Shown here piece after piece: positions 35,501 through 47,511 of a stretch of DNA of 64,000 nt. Below the pieces are notes generated by a model. It searched no databases and was not told where the DNA came from. It worked only from the letters and a program-made list of their open reading frames with translations. Both the position numbers and the translations under genes were made by a program. How positions within the stretch are numbered: position 1 is the stretch's first letter; every line of letters begins with the position of its first letter. Source of the stretch: Nymphaea colorata (Eukaryota > Streptophyta > Magnoliopsida > Nymphaeales > Nymphaeaceae); contig NC_045145.1 in assembly GCF_008831285.2 (NCBI RefSeq), forward strand, positions 620,001 to 684,000, given 5' to 3'.

Positions 35501-36285
35501 CCTCATGCATAGATTGTATGATGTGCAACATGGACTTTGAGAGATTATGAGAGAGAGAAGAGTGAATGTTCCATATAGTTTCCCTTTCCGTTTCATGCAT
35601 TCACCTTCACTCAAACTCAATAGCACCACATGCACATTCTCAAGAAATTAAGTGATTCAAATTTGAGTTGCAAAAAGTGACCAAGTCATATTGTAATGAG
35701 AATTTGTAAACCTCACTTAACTTCAAAAGAAAACACAAGCAATGCATTCTTAATCTTGGTCAAAGTGTATTTGGAAAACAACATGTTTTCTAACAATTTG
35801 GAACCTATGTTCTTTCACAAGAATGAATTCTACAAATCACATGATTTGACAAAAGAAGAGTTCAAAATCAATTTTGATCATAAGATGATCATCATCATCT
35901 AGAGTTCACAACAAAGAACTCAATTCCGAATCTTCAAAATCCTCAAGAATTATGTGTTTCAAATAACACCAAAACAAAGGTTTTTAAACCAACTTGAAAA
36001 CCCCCCGATATTCAAATTCATTTATTCAAAAAATGAATTTCGGTTCTTGAATCTAAAACCTCAATGCACAAGCATATAGGATTTGCATCAATAACTCGTA
36101 TATGATCCAAATGATCCTTAGCCCTTGGTCTAATTACTCCTGTTAAAGGCGGCATGAACGGTTGGACCTCATACCAACGGGCGGATCCCTTTCTCTTGAA
36201 ATTTTTTTTTCTCAAAACCCCAATTTTAAAAGAATTTTACTGACTCGCATTTCGACCTCCTTAAAAAAGGAGAGGGGTGCGAACA
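32576..36285 (+). repeat. 3' LTR of Tat/Ogre-like element (3710 bp)
   Basis: Collinear with the 5' LTR, starting TGTTAACACCCC and ending GGGTGCGAACA. TATATAA lies at 33896. It carries about 50 bp near 33160-33210 (with CCAAACCCACTTTGAC) that the 5' LTR lacks. Small indels and substitutions are scattered, so the insertion is not brand new but younger than the Tekay element by eye. Confidence 0.93.
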
Positions 36286-36290
36286 CCCAT
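36286..36290. other. Target site duplication, right copy
   Basis: CCCAT, identical to 20010-20014. Confidence 0.92.
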
Positions 36291-36560
36291 ACTCCATTTG
36301 AATTCTCCAGTCCCTTTAGAAAATTATTCATTTAGAGAAGGCACAATCTGTTAAGTATGTCGAGCTACATGTTTGAATGATGGAGAAGAAGCGTGACTCG
36401 GGCCTTTTGTCTCAGACATACTCTTGCCATTCAAACACTGGGGAAGGATTTTGGACAACCTTGAAAGAACATATGAATAAGTGCACAACCTTTTGTCGCA
36501 CTTGTGGTGGTGCCACATAGCTTTCACTAGCATTCAACTGTGCAATAAATGCTTCAAGGG
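36291..36560. other. Short unassigned stretch after the Tat element
   Basis: If the Tat element is removed, this joins to the sequence before 20010. No reading frame connects with the exon-like sequence at 19603-19868, and I see no gene. Confidence 0.4.
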
Positions 36561-36990
36561 GCATAGTTTAACCGGGTAGCATGGTGGTTTACACTCAAAA
36601 GATCTAGGTTTGAGTCTCAGGTTCAAGGTGTTACTCCTCTAGGCCACAAATGGTGGCAAGTGCAATGATGCAGACCTTCCTACAGGGAGGCCATGAACCA
36701 GCGCCAGCACGGCCATGCAAGGCCAAGAGAGCCGAGCACCTTCGGCCAGGTTTGCGGCCATCAAAATTGAAAGCGTAGATGGGCTAAAGGAGGCTAACAC
36801 ATAACTTGAAGTTGATGTAGAGGGTGGTGTGGGCGGAGCATCATCTGCGGAGTGCGGGCAGCAAGCTGAAGACTTCAAGGGTGAGTAGGCAGGGGAACTA
36901 GACCTAGATCCAGTTATAGCGAGTTCGAACCCTGAGTCTAGTCCTGACCCAGTCCACGCGTGGCAAGCCTAAGGCCGAACTTAGGCAGGT
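36561..36990 (+). mobile_element. Possible tRNA-derived SINE
   Basis: TAGCATGGTGG at 36577-36587 fits the RNA polymerase III A box, and GGTTTGAGTCT at 36607-36617, thirty bases on, fits a diverged B box. The pair lies at the start of a block that is richer in G and C than its surroundings and contains a second GAGTTCGAACCCTGAGTC near 36918. A terminal poly(A) or T run and target duplication are not clear, so the ends are guesses. Confidence 0.35.
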
Positions 36991-39900
36991 TATATGGCTG
37001 AACCCACGAGAAAGAAGCCAAACTCACTGAACTTCCGAGACATCTTGTCTCGATTTCCCTTTCATGCATTTGCTTATAGTCGAGTCCTTTATTTCAGCAA
37101 GTGTCTCGGTGCATGTGTTAGAACCGGTTTTATTTCAAGTACTCAAACTCATTTGTAAGTCTTTTCTCAGTATGCAATCAAGAATTAGAAGTTGAGTTTT
37201 TCGTGTGAATTGGCTCTCGCCTCTCTCTTCCTCTCATCATCTTACCGCCGATGACTGGAATCCCAAGGCTCCAACCCGTGGCTCTGGTTGAAGCAAAACA
37301 GGTTTGGAGTCGACCTTTGAGGCCACCGAAAATCCTCTAAGAGCGTCTTCATCATACGCACAAATTCCCTGACCGAATCACCATCTTCTCATGGTGCAAC
37401 TTCTTCATCCCCGGAAGAAGTTAGAGGCCGGCGAACTATCTCAGGAAGGCTTGACGGAAATCGACTCGTGGCTCTAGTCGACTAGTAATCAAGCAATGAC
37501 TCCGGCTGCTAGAGATTAAGGGAGGAACCGAATTCATCTCCTGGTTCCTTCCCCCTCGATCAAAGCCTAAGACAGGTCAAGATCGGCCCTACTAAGCTTC
37601 TTAATTTCTATCAAAATCAGAGAAAGAGAGGCCAGAAAGGTAGATCGCAGCCTAGTCTATCGGACTGATTGTCAAGGTGAGCATCCAAAGGTTCATTGGA
37701 ATCCATGGTAGAAGGCCAGTAGGATTTCTGTGAAAAAATTGCGAACCTGAGAATTCTGTCCTCGGCAGCAGGAAGTCACTCCGCATCAATTCGAGAATTG
37801 CTGTCTAGAAAGGAGATGTATTTTCCCCAATAGCCGACCCCAACCACATCGCTCGCTCGGCTTGGCGGAAACCAAGCAGTGCCTGGGTGGAAGTTGCAGG
37901 CAAAATCTGAAGCAACCAAGGGCGAATTTCACTCTCTTGTTCACCCCAGCATAATCGCCCAGATCTTAGCAACATCCCCACCAAGTTTCAGGCGAATCCA
38001 ACCAGCCATCATGAAGAGCTCACTCCCGGTCGGAAATCTGTGTGCTTCCGCCGGAGTAACCAATCACTGTTACTTTCCGATCAGTTTTCGGTCCAGCCCG
38101 ATCATTTCAGTGAATTCCTGATTTGCCCATGGTTAGTTTGATTCATTGCAAGAGTTCGAATTAATTGGTAAGGGTATTCCCATCAAGAGGGCACTAAATC
38201 AAGTTAAGGAGAGGGCACTGGCTGCAACCGTTACACGTCGCAGCCTCCTCTTGAGCTCCCCATCTTAAAAGATGAGAGTTACAAATCCCTCCACCGAGTG
38301 TATCCTCAGCCATTCACCTCCACCCGCACCATCATCAGCCATAATTGAGGAGTTAAGGTGCGTATTCAATTTCCTTAGCTAGGGAGACCCTTCTCAAACC
38401 TTTTAGCCTCTTCACCTCTCATAACCGACCCTTTCAACTTCACGCAAGCCTTAATCAACCTCCACGTCATGCTAACTCCTCCTGCTCGTCATTACTAGCC
38501 TCCCCTCGCATGTCTCTTGACTTAAACCCCTTTGCCTAACTGATCCTAATCATTAGTGTCATCTTCTCTCGTGTAACTCTCCACCCTCTCTCGCACAACC
38601 CTTCACCTATCTCTAAGTCATAACTGACCCTCTTAGCAATTAACCTCCATCTCACGCCTAGACCAAGCCCACTCCACTACCGAACGACTTCCAACTAGAC
38701 CTAACCCGCTTCACCTAATCGAGCCTACCTAAACCTATACCAAGCTCACCTCCTTGTTCTGAGCTCGGCTTGTCCCCTTGGAGTCTAACTAGTTAGGTTC
38801 CCTCTCCAAGGATTGTTCATGTGCATCTCAGTTCACCACCTCCACTTCATCAGACAACCTCTTCTTGCAGCCTCCATCGCTGCACCCTGCCACCGAACAT
38901 AGTCATAAGCACCAAGGCAACCTTGGCCAGGCAGACCGAGCCCCTACCTCCATCTGGGTCCTCCTCCATCACGTTGCTGTCTCTCTTGGCCGTCCGAGGC
39001 CTGCAGCATCCACACTCCATCCATCAGGTGTAGCAGGCAGCCCCAATGCCGTCCCCTTCCATTGCCGGGACACTCCGTCTCTCTCGGCCAGCTTCCACCA
39101 GTCCACAAGCAGTCCTAGGCCGGGCCTAGCCTTCGTTCCACCTCCTTGTTGAGATATCCGAGAGTGGATTTGGCACTGGTTTTCTCTTGGATCTATTGCT
39201 GTTTAAGTCGATCTCTCATCGGCTAGGTAACTTCTCAACATCCTATAGAATGGGGTTACAGGTGTAATTGTTTTCTAAACCAGGCTCTAGCCAATTGCTA
39301 CTGTCGGTAGTCCCTCCAAGGCACCGTGCCAAGGACACGGTTGCGGGTAGCTAGACCACCAAAGGGAAAGGGCATGGTTTGGCCGTTCTAGGGATTGTAT
39401 GAATGGTTTGTGAATGAATGTTGAGTGAGTTGTGAGAGTTAAATTTGTACCGCTCATGTTTGAACAAGCCTTGATCCCCTTAGTGTTGTAGTAGGATTTA
39501 AATCATGGGTCTGGGAAAACACACTTGTATCTTTTATCCAGGGTACTATTAAGCTGGGCTTGCTTCCGGTGGGGATATAATTTGTAAAAATAATTTGCTT
39601 AAGTTTGGACTTAGGCTCCCATGAGTTGATTATGGACTTGGGATCTATTCTTGGGTGTAGAAATTGCTAGCCAGGTCTTGGTTCCCACCATGCAACAAGT
39701 TCTAAATTTGAAATTATACTGGATATGGATCTAAATTTGATCTGTCGACATAAAAGATCGAAAAGCCCCCACTACATTCAACTGACATTCTCCAAAATCA
39801 AATAAATCTCCTTGATCTCCGTGCCCTTATGAGTCGTTTGGAGATATTTTATGAGCATCCCAGGAATCTTGGTTCATTACGCAATAGAGAGATGCAAAAA

Positions 39901-40375
39901 AACAGTCCACCACATTCCTTTTTGAACACCATATACCTTGCTTACAAACTTTGAGAAAGAGATTCCGTTGTACAAATCACTCTTGCTTTTAGATGGGAGC
40001 TGGGAATTTGGTGCTTTGAGATTAGGATAGGAAAACTTTTCAATTTTACGAAGCAGGGATCTGGTCGACCTTCTAATTTTTACTAATGCTACTCCATGCC
40101 ACACCTTATTTCTTTTATGTCTATCTATTTATTCCCACAACCATGAGATCCCATGTACGTTTATCGATTCCAATCACATATGAAGCATATGTCAATCGAT
40201 AATCTGTCAGTCATTCGCTACCCAAACTTCAATTTTAATTCAAATTCCAAATATCATTATGCATTTGGTAAGAAAAATTTTGTGCTCTTTGAACACATTT
40301 TCTTAAAACACATGTTATGTTCTTATTTTAAGAAGAATGATTTAGTTATGGTTATCGTTCCCAAATTAAGCAATC
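36991..40375. other. Unresolved repeat-like region, probably LTR debris
   Basis: No coding domain recognised on either strand. The stretch 37200-39130 is GC-richer, with Pro/Ser-rich chance frames. The part at 39300-39420, with GGTAGCTAGACC, GGAAAGGGCATGG and GTGAATGAATGTTGAGTG, has the style of gypsy LTR leaders and of the Tekay LTR near 4840, but the match is too weak to assign. Confidence 0.35.
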
Positions 40376-41400
40376 CACATGAGAAACCTTAGGCTGTGCT
40401 TGATTACTTTGGATCTCGGAGCCTTGAGGTGCTTCAACTGCGGTATATGTAGAAGAAGCTGGTACGGAGAACTGGCGGAAGGGCCTATCAAATCTTCCCT
40501 CCCTTGCAGCCTGGATGACCGGCTTTCCTGTACCTATCGCATAGCCGTTTCCCGAGCAGATAGCACGCACCACCTTGCCAAAAGAAAAAGATAGAACAGG
40601 AGACTTCGGGAACTCAAGCCCCTTCGTTAGGAGGTAACCACAGACTCGAGGATCACTCGTGCTGGCCCAAATTCCTAAAAAATTGCTATTTTGTTTTGTC
40701 TTTTCAAAAGTACTAGTGACATACATTTATTGGTATCCAGCCCTAGATCTGGTTGAAGAAGCACTAGTTTACCCAGTACTTTCCAATGCTACAAGGCTAC
40801 AAGAGGACCGAGCGAAAATGACCGAACAGTTTTCAGGCCTCTTCCACGAATGGAAAAAGATGGTGAGTGGATTCCACGTGCTCAACCGGAGACCTGTGTC
40901 AAAGAAAGGTCCTTTTGGCAGAGAAAGATGTATCGACGGAAACTTCGATGAAGAGCTTGAAACAACAAACATTGCATTGGAACCTCTCCACAGCTCCCGT
41001 TCTCCGAAGATCAAAATTGGGGTTCCCAATGCTTGGCTTTCGAAAGAAAGGCTTTGAAGACATAGATTCAAGACAAGTTTTCATGGAAGGACCGGGCTGC
41101 GTTAGAGGGGTTTTCTGTTTCGCAAAGTGGTCAAAGACAGAGGGCAGCATTTTCTTCTCTTCGCGAGAACTTCTGGATTGGAGTCAAGCACGAGAGGTGT
41201 CGAACTTTCCTGCATGAGCTACTGCTCAAGTCGAGCTCTAGTTAAGTCAGGCGTCCAGCATGAGCGTCCCGCAAATCCCGTTGGATTGGATAGTCTCATT
41301 GGTCTGTTGGGTCGGAAGGTCCTGCTTCCTATTTGTTCATTAATTTCTAGTCCACACGACTTCAGGAAGATAAGCAGCTACTAAAGCTATGCCTGTCAAT
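40376..41400. other. Possible organelle-derived (mitochondrial) insert
   Basis: Composition changes abruptly: balanced base content, long overlapping open frames on both strands (for example minus 40352-40726 and plus 40659-41057) and few A or T runs. The sequence style resembles plant mitochondrial intergenic DNA. I did not recognise a named mitochondrial gene, so this is only a suggestion. Confidence 0.25.
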
Positions 41401-42069
41401 CGAGTAGGTGATTTTGGACAGTTTTGAACTACCGTGGACTTGTTTCATAGCACTCAGCCAAACAAATGATGATTGAGACGAGATTTGGCCATGGTTGGAT
41501 CTAGTCAGAAGATCCACGACAAAACAAACCGTGCATCTCTAATCCACAAATTTCAAATCTGTGTGGAGTGAAATTCATGGATTAGAAATCGAGCCACCCC
41601 CATCTGATCACTTGCGCGGATCTCACATTATCGACCCATCTCCTACCATGGCCCTTTCTCTCCACCTAAAACCAACTAGAAGATATGATTCTCAAAATCT
41701 TTCAAAAAGCAATTGTAACTATCGACTTCCATGGCCCTTTCTCTCCACCAAAGAACACTATGAAAATAAGCTGTTGGCAATGCAATGGTTTCAGAAATAG
41801 CTTTTTGAGAGGGAGAAAAAAAGAGATGTTGAAGCTCAGTCGATGGAGATGCAATCCCTCTTTAGACACTACCTTTAACACTCCTAAGTGTAGGGAACTT
41901 CAACACTTTGATGAGCCTGAGGATTTCAAGAAAGAGAAATAAAAACCATCGGCATGTTGACGATTTCAAACAGAGAGGGAGAGAGGGAGAGGGAGGGAGA
42001 GGTATAAAGGGGGGGAGAGGGAGGGAGATGACTTGCCTGACCATCTCCGAGTATATCTGCAGACACTTG
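41401..42069. other. Unassigned, with purine-rich tract
   Basis: Two copies of CATGGCCCTTTCTCTCCACC occur at 41648 and 41730. A GA-rich tract (GAGAGGGAGAGGGAGGGAGA and similar) runs at about 41972-42030. No gene seen. Confidence 0.4.
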
Positions 42070-42230
42070 AAAAGAGAGAACTCACCCACAAAAGATGCCC
42101 TTCCTTTGTGATGATGAAGAGGAGATCAGTAAAAAAAAAAAAAAAAACAGCCACCACCACTGAAAAGAGATAGCTCAGCCATAGAAGATGCCCTTTGCTT
42201 ATGATGACGAGGAAATCATGAAAAAAAAAT
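42070..42230. repeat. Two-copy imperfect tandem repeat, about 91 bp
   Basis: AAAAGAGAGAACTCACCCAC followed by AAAGATGCCCTTCCTTTGTGA at 42070 recurs as AAAAGAGATAGCTCAGCCAT and GAAGATGCCCTTTGCTTATGA from 42161. Each unit ends in a run of A (18 and 9). Confidence 0.7.
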
Positions 42231-42299
42231 GACACTGCCATGGTCAGGGCCGAGAGAGAGAGAGAGGACGAGGATGCAAGCTTTGCATTACCAAACACG

Positions 42300-42485
42300 G
42301 TTTATAGAAGGTGAACAACGAGCTGAGCACAGCTCGTTAAACCTCGACTCAAAATCGAGTTTGAGCCAACTATTTTAACGAACGAGCCAAACTGAAGCTC
42401 ATTTTTCAACTCTTTTTTCAGTCAAGCCGAGTTCAAATTCATTGAACTCGAATATTTTAAGCTCGACTCGCCTCGAGCAAAAGTA
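42300..42485. repeat. Degenerate GCTCG/CGAGC-rich repeat
   Basis: Repeated short words such as AACGAGC, GCTCGTT, CTCGACTC, GAGTTTGAGCC, AGCTCGACTCGCCTCGAGC alternate on both strands. Such self-complementary tracts are a common component of non-autonomous plant elements. No ends or target duplication found. Confidence 0.45.
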
Positions 42486-42727
42486 GTAGTTATTCTGTTT
42501 TTTCCATTTCATGTTTCATGCCATCCCGTGGTTCTCTCTCTTCTCTTTCTTCTTCAATGCCTCATCCAAATGAAAAGCGTCTCATCCAAATACCCAATAC
42601 CACCATTGCCCTTCTCATTTGCTGCTGCAAAGCCTGTCAAGGTACGCCTCTCTCTCCCTCTCCCTCTCTCTAACTGTAAGTCGAGGGTCGCACATTTCAA
42701 AACCCGTGCTCGCCAAGTATGCTGTAG

Positions 42728-42848
42728 AACCAATATCATCCTATTAGGAAGAAAGCATCAAGGATTTTCATGATACAACAGAACCATGATCAACCTATTA
42801 GGAAGAAAACATCGAAGAGGCTCATGTTACAACAAAACCATTATCATC
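42728..42848. repeat. 54-bp tandem repeat, two copies plus a partial third
   Basis: AACCAATATCATCCTATTAG at 42728 and AACCATGATCAACCTATTAG at 42782 begin two similar 54-bp units containing GGAAGAAA(G/A)CATC and ending TACAACA. A partial third begins AACCATTATCATCTTATAAA at 42836. Confidence 0.75.
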
Positions 42849-45355
42849 TTATAAACTTTTAAATAGTCTTATTTTCTCTCTCTCTCTCTCTCCCCCCAAC
42901 ACAACCCAACACCCCACCCCCCAACAAAAAAAAGAAAGAAAGAAAGACAAACCAACACACACTCACATTCTGAAGACTATCTCTCAAGCAGTTCTATTGC
43001 AAATAATTTTATGCTTATGATGAAAAGCACTATACCTCAAAATAGTTCACGCAAGTAATATCTTCATATTTCTTTTGACAAAAGAAAATGGTTGCTCAGT
43101 CTAGGTGCTAAGAAATATAATCCCATGTTAGCCAGAGTCACTAGCCAGATGCATACAGAGGTCCACTATGTGATAGACAAAAGGTCAAAATGATTCAGCC
43201 AGCCAGGAATCTTACAATTACCTTTGCAATGTGTTCCAATTCAGACATGCTCAGATAACTTTCATGATGCTGCACACTCCACTAGAATTTCAACATTTTC
43301 ATGAGACCACCAAGTATCCTTGACACCGTACCAATGCCCTTTGTTTCTGTTCTATCATTTTTCATCAATTTGTTGCTGGGCATCTGATGCAACCTGCCCT
43401 TGGAGCTGCTCAAAAGAGACAAAGTTGCAGTCGCTTCTCAAGATCTATTGGGGCTAACACGCCGAGGAAGGTTAAAAGAATTGGGATTACAAAATTTCAT
43501 TCCCAAGTCAGACACAACCCCAACTGAATATATCTCTTAGGACTGATATACAAATAGTGGTTCACTCCCAATTTTCAACCTACTACAAATCATGAATAGG
43601 AATCTGAGGCTTTACAAGCGTCAACGATACAAGAAGATCTCTCCCTCACTCAACAATCACATCATCCGTGACAAACCATACATTCAATCCCTAGGTCGAG
43701 CATTCCACACCCTTCGCCCGAGGACAGTCCGACAGCTTAGGAATGTGTCCTCAGCTAAGTGAGCGTTGGAGGATTCCTGAATGGCTGCAAACCTGAAGGT
43801 TGGCTGGAAATCAAATGCACCCGCCCACGCAGATATAGGGGGTTTCGGATGTACCTTGCTGGAGATAGTCCAGCACTCACCAAGGAAGAAGGCCAAGTAT
43901 ATCCTTGGTATTCAGCAATACTCCACGGCTCAATCAGCTACAAGTCCTCCGATGGCGGTCAATCTCCAATGCGTAGGCTCCTAGTGTTTAAGACAACACT
44001 AGCAGTTTACTGTTCTTGCAAGAAACAGCTGAACAGAAAGTAATGGAGGAGGTGCATCACCCGAATAGCAGGAAACCCAATTGTGTGATGTAGATTGGGG
44101 GAAAATATCTTCAGATTGGTGCTGAAGATCACCCTTCCCCTTCAAATGGACTGTAGATTGGAATGGAGTCCACCACCAGCCTGCTATGCCTGTGATGTGC
44201 GCTTCTAGAAAACAGGAGCAGTCACTGTATGCAATCAGAAATCTCATATGAATGCAGGAGTGGAGATGCTTCACCGGAGATGAGATCAACCACTAGTATT
44301 TGCAATTGAATTTGGGGGATGCTGGCGTCAACGGGTGACGACGCACACCTCTTCAAGACAGCTCCTTGCTACAAGATCGAGCTCCAACAGGTTCTGCTTC
44401 TCGCCTAATTCACAGCTCGCTGCCACAGCTATCAGCGGAAAGTATGGTGCTGCAAAGGAATCAAGAGCTCAAGCAGAAGACAATTCTATAGATCATCAAG
44501 CTCGAGTCATGCAAATGCACCAGAGAATCGATTTCACCCAAGTCTGTAACAGAATTTGGGGAAACGGGCGAGAATCCCTCTCGCAGGTGTGGAACTAGCT
44601 CCCAGACTAGCGTTCCTTCAAAAAACCATAACTCCGTGTACAGAGGTCCAAAAATCATGAAATCTAATCTGGAGGAAGCCAAGATCTGGAGAAAATTAGA
44701 CGCTCCAAAAATCAGCCCCAAAGTCGTTTCCAATAGGTCACTCGTTGAAGCTAGAAGTTGCGCCTGGTTTTGCAGGAAATCAGCCTGTTGCAGGACTCAG
44801 GCAACGTTAGGAGCGAGTCACCTTCAAAAATTTGCCAAAATTAAATCGTAGCTCGGATTGAGCTGAAATTTGGACCAGTAATAGCTGAGATTCTGATGTA
44901 TGAATGCTTAAAAATTCAGCTTGAAAGGAGCTTCCAAAGGGTGAGTCAGTGAGGATTGAAATCAGCCAATTTCTGGTGTCACTCAGAACTGCGCCACCTA
45001 ATTCCGCGATCCACCGTCATGATTCCGATCAGCCCCGGCGATCTATCCAAAACAGCTCGGATTCTTCCCAAACATCACCAAAATGATCCCTCAAGACTTA
45101 TGAATATGTCTAGCCATTTCCCTGCTCAGATCAACATCTGATCACCGGAATTGTGCTGATTTTCAGAGATTGCCATTTCTTTCTTCAGAACAGGAATTCA
45201 GCCTCTGTTTCTTAATCTTCAGTCAATCGATTCCTCAATGTTTCACTCCATAGCTCATTGCAAGGGATACGCACAATTAGAAACAGATTGCAACAGTAAG
45301 AATTGATTCTTAAAAGAATTGAAATCGATCCAAGTCTGACATTAGGTGATCTGCC
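42849..45355. other. Unassigned region with retroelement-like text
   Basis: A (CT)n run lies at about 42876-42893. From 44600 the sequence contains CATAACTCCGTGTACAGAGG and similar wording often met in plant LTR leaders, but no ends or domains were found. Open frames on both strands are short and match nothing known to me. Confidence 0.35.
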
Positions 45356-46011
45356 TGAAACAGGGATCGTTCTCGCCTGAACTCATCAGCATCTCCAATC
45401 CCTCTCAAATCCTTCGATCTCAATCAGATCAGACCGATCTATTCTTCTCGTTAGATGAGTTGACTCAAATCGATCAGAACGTCAGCATCCTCTCCACTTC
45501 TGATCGGAAAATAGGAAGTTCTCATGGTAGAATATCCACGGAGAAGGATTTCTTGCCGATTGAGTAGTTCCTCTGGCTGTCGTTGTGCAGTTCAGGAATT
45601 CCTTGGATGAGCTACGATCCGCTGCACCGCAACAGATATTGCTGCCCTCCGCAATCTCCCTTGCCCGCTTGCACCTAACGCCTTATGCTTCGGTCTCCTC
45701 AGAAGTATGGTTAACCTCACTAGCCTCTGGTATGCCTATCTCAATCGGCTGTTTAGTCTTGCGCTCTACATTTAGTGCCTCTGCTTTGCTCGACATGGAA
45801 TTAGCCTCACTTCGCTCAAAATGCCTTGGCCCTCCCTATATCTTCTCTCGGTTAACCTCACAATGCCTAAAGTCAATAGCTTCAACTCATGCCACGCTAG
45901 CCATCTCCCTGCTTCCGACCATGAGCGATAGCAGCTGGTATCCCTCCTACATCCTTGGCAGCCTCCTCGGCCACACTCGGCTTTGCTCTAGGTAGGTGCA
46001 CATCAAGTGCA
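45356..46011 (-). repeat. 3' LTR of minus-strand gypsy relic, internally deleted
   Basis: Matches both ends of 47512-48756 but lacks about 600 bp corresponding to 47840-48480, the part with TATA and poly(A) motifs. Shared landmarks on the plus strand are CTCGACATGGAATTAGCCTC and GATCAGACCGATCTATTCTT. Confidence 0.75.
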
Positions 46012-46050
46012 CCCCCTTGAATGGAGCTTGTCCCGAAGCGGGGAGGACCA
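46012..46050 (-). other. Polypurine tract region of minus-strand relic
   Basis: On the minus strand, TTCGGGACAAGCTCCATTCA is followed by AGGGGG and then TGCACTTGATGTGCACC, the LTR start. A 'CTTCGGGACAAGCT...AAGGGGG' tail is typical just before the 3' LTR of several gypsy lineages. Confidence 0.7.
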
Positions 46051-46161
46051 CATATCCACCCTCACCCACCCAGCTTGGATTAGGACCGTAGCGCCTCGGC
46101 AAGGACCTTAGTAAAGACTTTTGGTATATGGGAGGTTCTTGGTCACCCCTGTAGGAATTCG

Positions 46162-47010
46162 TCATGAACCCAATTTCCTGACGTCCTCTATCATGGGATT
46201 GCCAAAGTTGGCCGCAACTTTTGTCATCGAACTTCTCAACAAGTTACAGTTTTTGGTCCTTGTTGTTAGAAATAGCACACCATGCTTCTGTGCTCTCTTA
46301 GCCTTCACCTCGAGCATATAATATGACTGTATAGGGTTCGTCATAACAGTCTTAAAATGTTTTGCAATTTGCTGCATTTGAGCCTCTTTCAGTTGTGATT
46401 CCTTCTTTCCCATGGAAGAACTACTGCTCATCTGGTCTGACCCTTCTCCCGGACCTTGTGCTGCTATGGTCTTTGCAGACTTTGTATCAACAGCCGTTAA
46501 GACAACTTGTCCTTCGCTATTCTCCTTAGGGAACATAATGGTCTTGGTGGCAAAGTCCCATTGGATTTTTTCCAACGTTTTGAACCATTGCATTCCCAAA
46601 ACTACATCTACTCCATGGATAGGCAGAATATATAAGTCCATCGTAAATGGTACATTTTGAATATGAAGCACCCTATCCTTGCATAACTCCTTGCATGCGT
46701 GACGTGTTCCATCACCGTTTTGGACATCAATAGCATATATCACTTCACTTTTACCACCTATCAATTGAGCTGTCCCTGGACTTATGAAATTAGTAGCTGA
46801 TTCTGTGTCTAGGAGAGCTAATACTTTACGGTTACTGATGTATCCAACAGCCTTCATGGGATCCGGATGTCTTATATTAGCTATCGTGTGACATAGCACC
46901 TGGCTGTCATCATGAGATTCATAGTTCGGCCTTTCTTCCTGGCTGTCTTGCTCTCCAGCTGATTGCTCAACTTTATACTCTTCATCTTCGTCATATATGA
47001 CTATGAACAA
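46162..47010 (-). pseudogene. Gypsy retropepsin-like protease region (minus-strand relic)
   Basis: A 282-codon open frame. It starts just after the zinc knuckle, with an acidic linker (IYDEDEEYKVEQ), then GYISNRKVLALLDTESATNF and VDVVLGMQWFKTLEKIQWDF. This is the order of a gypsy aspartic protease. The catalytic D(S/T)G triplet is read as DTE, so the active site is lost. The frame then runs into a Ser/Lys-rich tail without reaching RT and ends at KLGS. Confidence 0.8.
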
Positions 47011-47511
47011 CTTGATCTCTTTCCACTTATGTCAACGAAACTACTTGTCATCACAATGATAACACAACCCCTTTGCCATTCTCTCATCCCGCTCTTGCTG
47101 GGTAATGCATTGTTTCTTAGGGCTGTCAGAGGTTGGCTGTGGTACCTCCTTCTTCTTTGGTAACATTTCTGGATCGGTCTGGTCCGATGTGGGTCAAACC
47201 TTTTGCCTTGCTTTTGGAGAGCTTGTTTCCATAACATTTTCTCTTCTTTGTGTCGGGCAACTTTCATGCATATCTTTAAGTCACGAGATTCTTGGGAAAC
47301 CACAGCCAAACTGAATATCAGGCTGCAATCCCCCAATGAAAGCTCCTACTAATGCTGCTTCATCCCAACCTCGTACTTGGTAAGATAAACTTTCAAACTT
47401 GTGTTGATAGTGCAACACCGTCCCAGTTTGAGTGAGATCCTTTAACAGTGCATTGAGATCTGTAAATCTGGAATCTTCAAACCTACTCATCTGCTCTTTC
47501 TTGAACTTACC
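47001..47511 (-). pseudogene. Gypsy Gag C-terminal half with zinc knuckle (minus-strand relic)
   Basis: Frames read MSRFEDSRFTDLNALLKDLT, QTGTVLHYQHKFESLSYQV and GWDEAALVGAFIGGLQPDI, the conserved C-terminal Gag region. After shifts they reach LKICMKVARHKEEKMLWKQA and a knuckle GLCYHCDDK with decayed HK/CK part. The N-terminal half of Gag and the primer site are missing, so a deletion joins the LTR end to mid-gag. No tRNA-Met primer site is visible at 47512. Confidence 0.75.

Larger units (their letters stand above)
20015..36285 (+). mobile_element. Tat/Ogre-like Ty3/gypsy retrotransposon, 16.3 kb, with extra ORF1
   Basis: Full-length insertion with LTRs 20015-23689 and 32576-36285, TG...CA ends, CCCAT target duplication, a primer site starting TGGCACGCCCGGTGGG after the 5' LTR and a polypurine tract before the 3' LTR. 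Internal order: ORF1 with similarity to plant mobile domain proteins, gag with zinc knuckle, protease, G-patch-like tail, intron-like gap, partial RT, partial RNase H, second archaeal-type RNase H, integrase, and a 1-kb 3' UTR. Two RNase H domains, an ORF before gag and an intron-like gap after protease are marks of the Tat branch, Ogre in particular. All coding parts carry stops or shifts, and the RT core is deleted, so it could move only with enzymes from a related copy. Confidence 0.92.

Noticed and set aside
36577-36617. Functional tRNA gene
   Set aside because: A and B box words are present, but no cloverleaf with acceptor stem and anticodon arm could be drawn; a SINE head is more likely.
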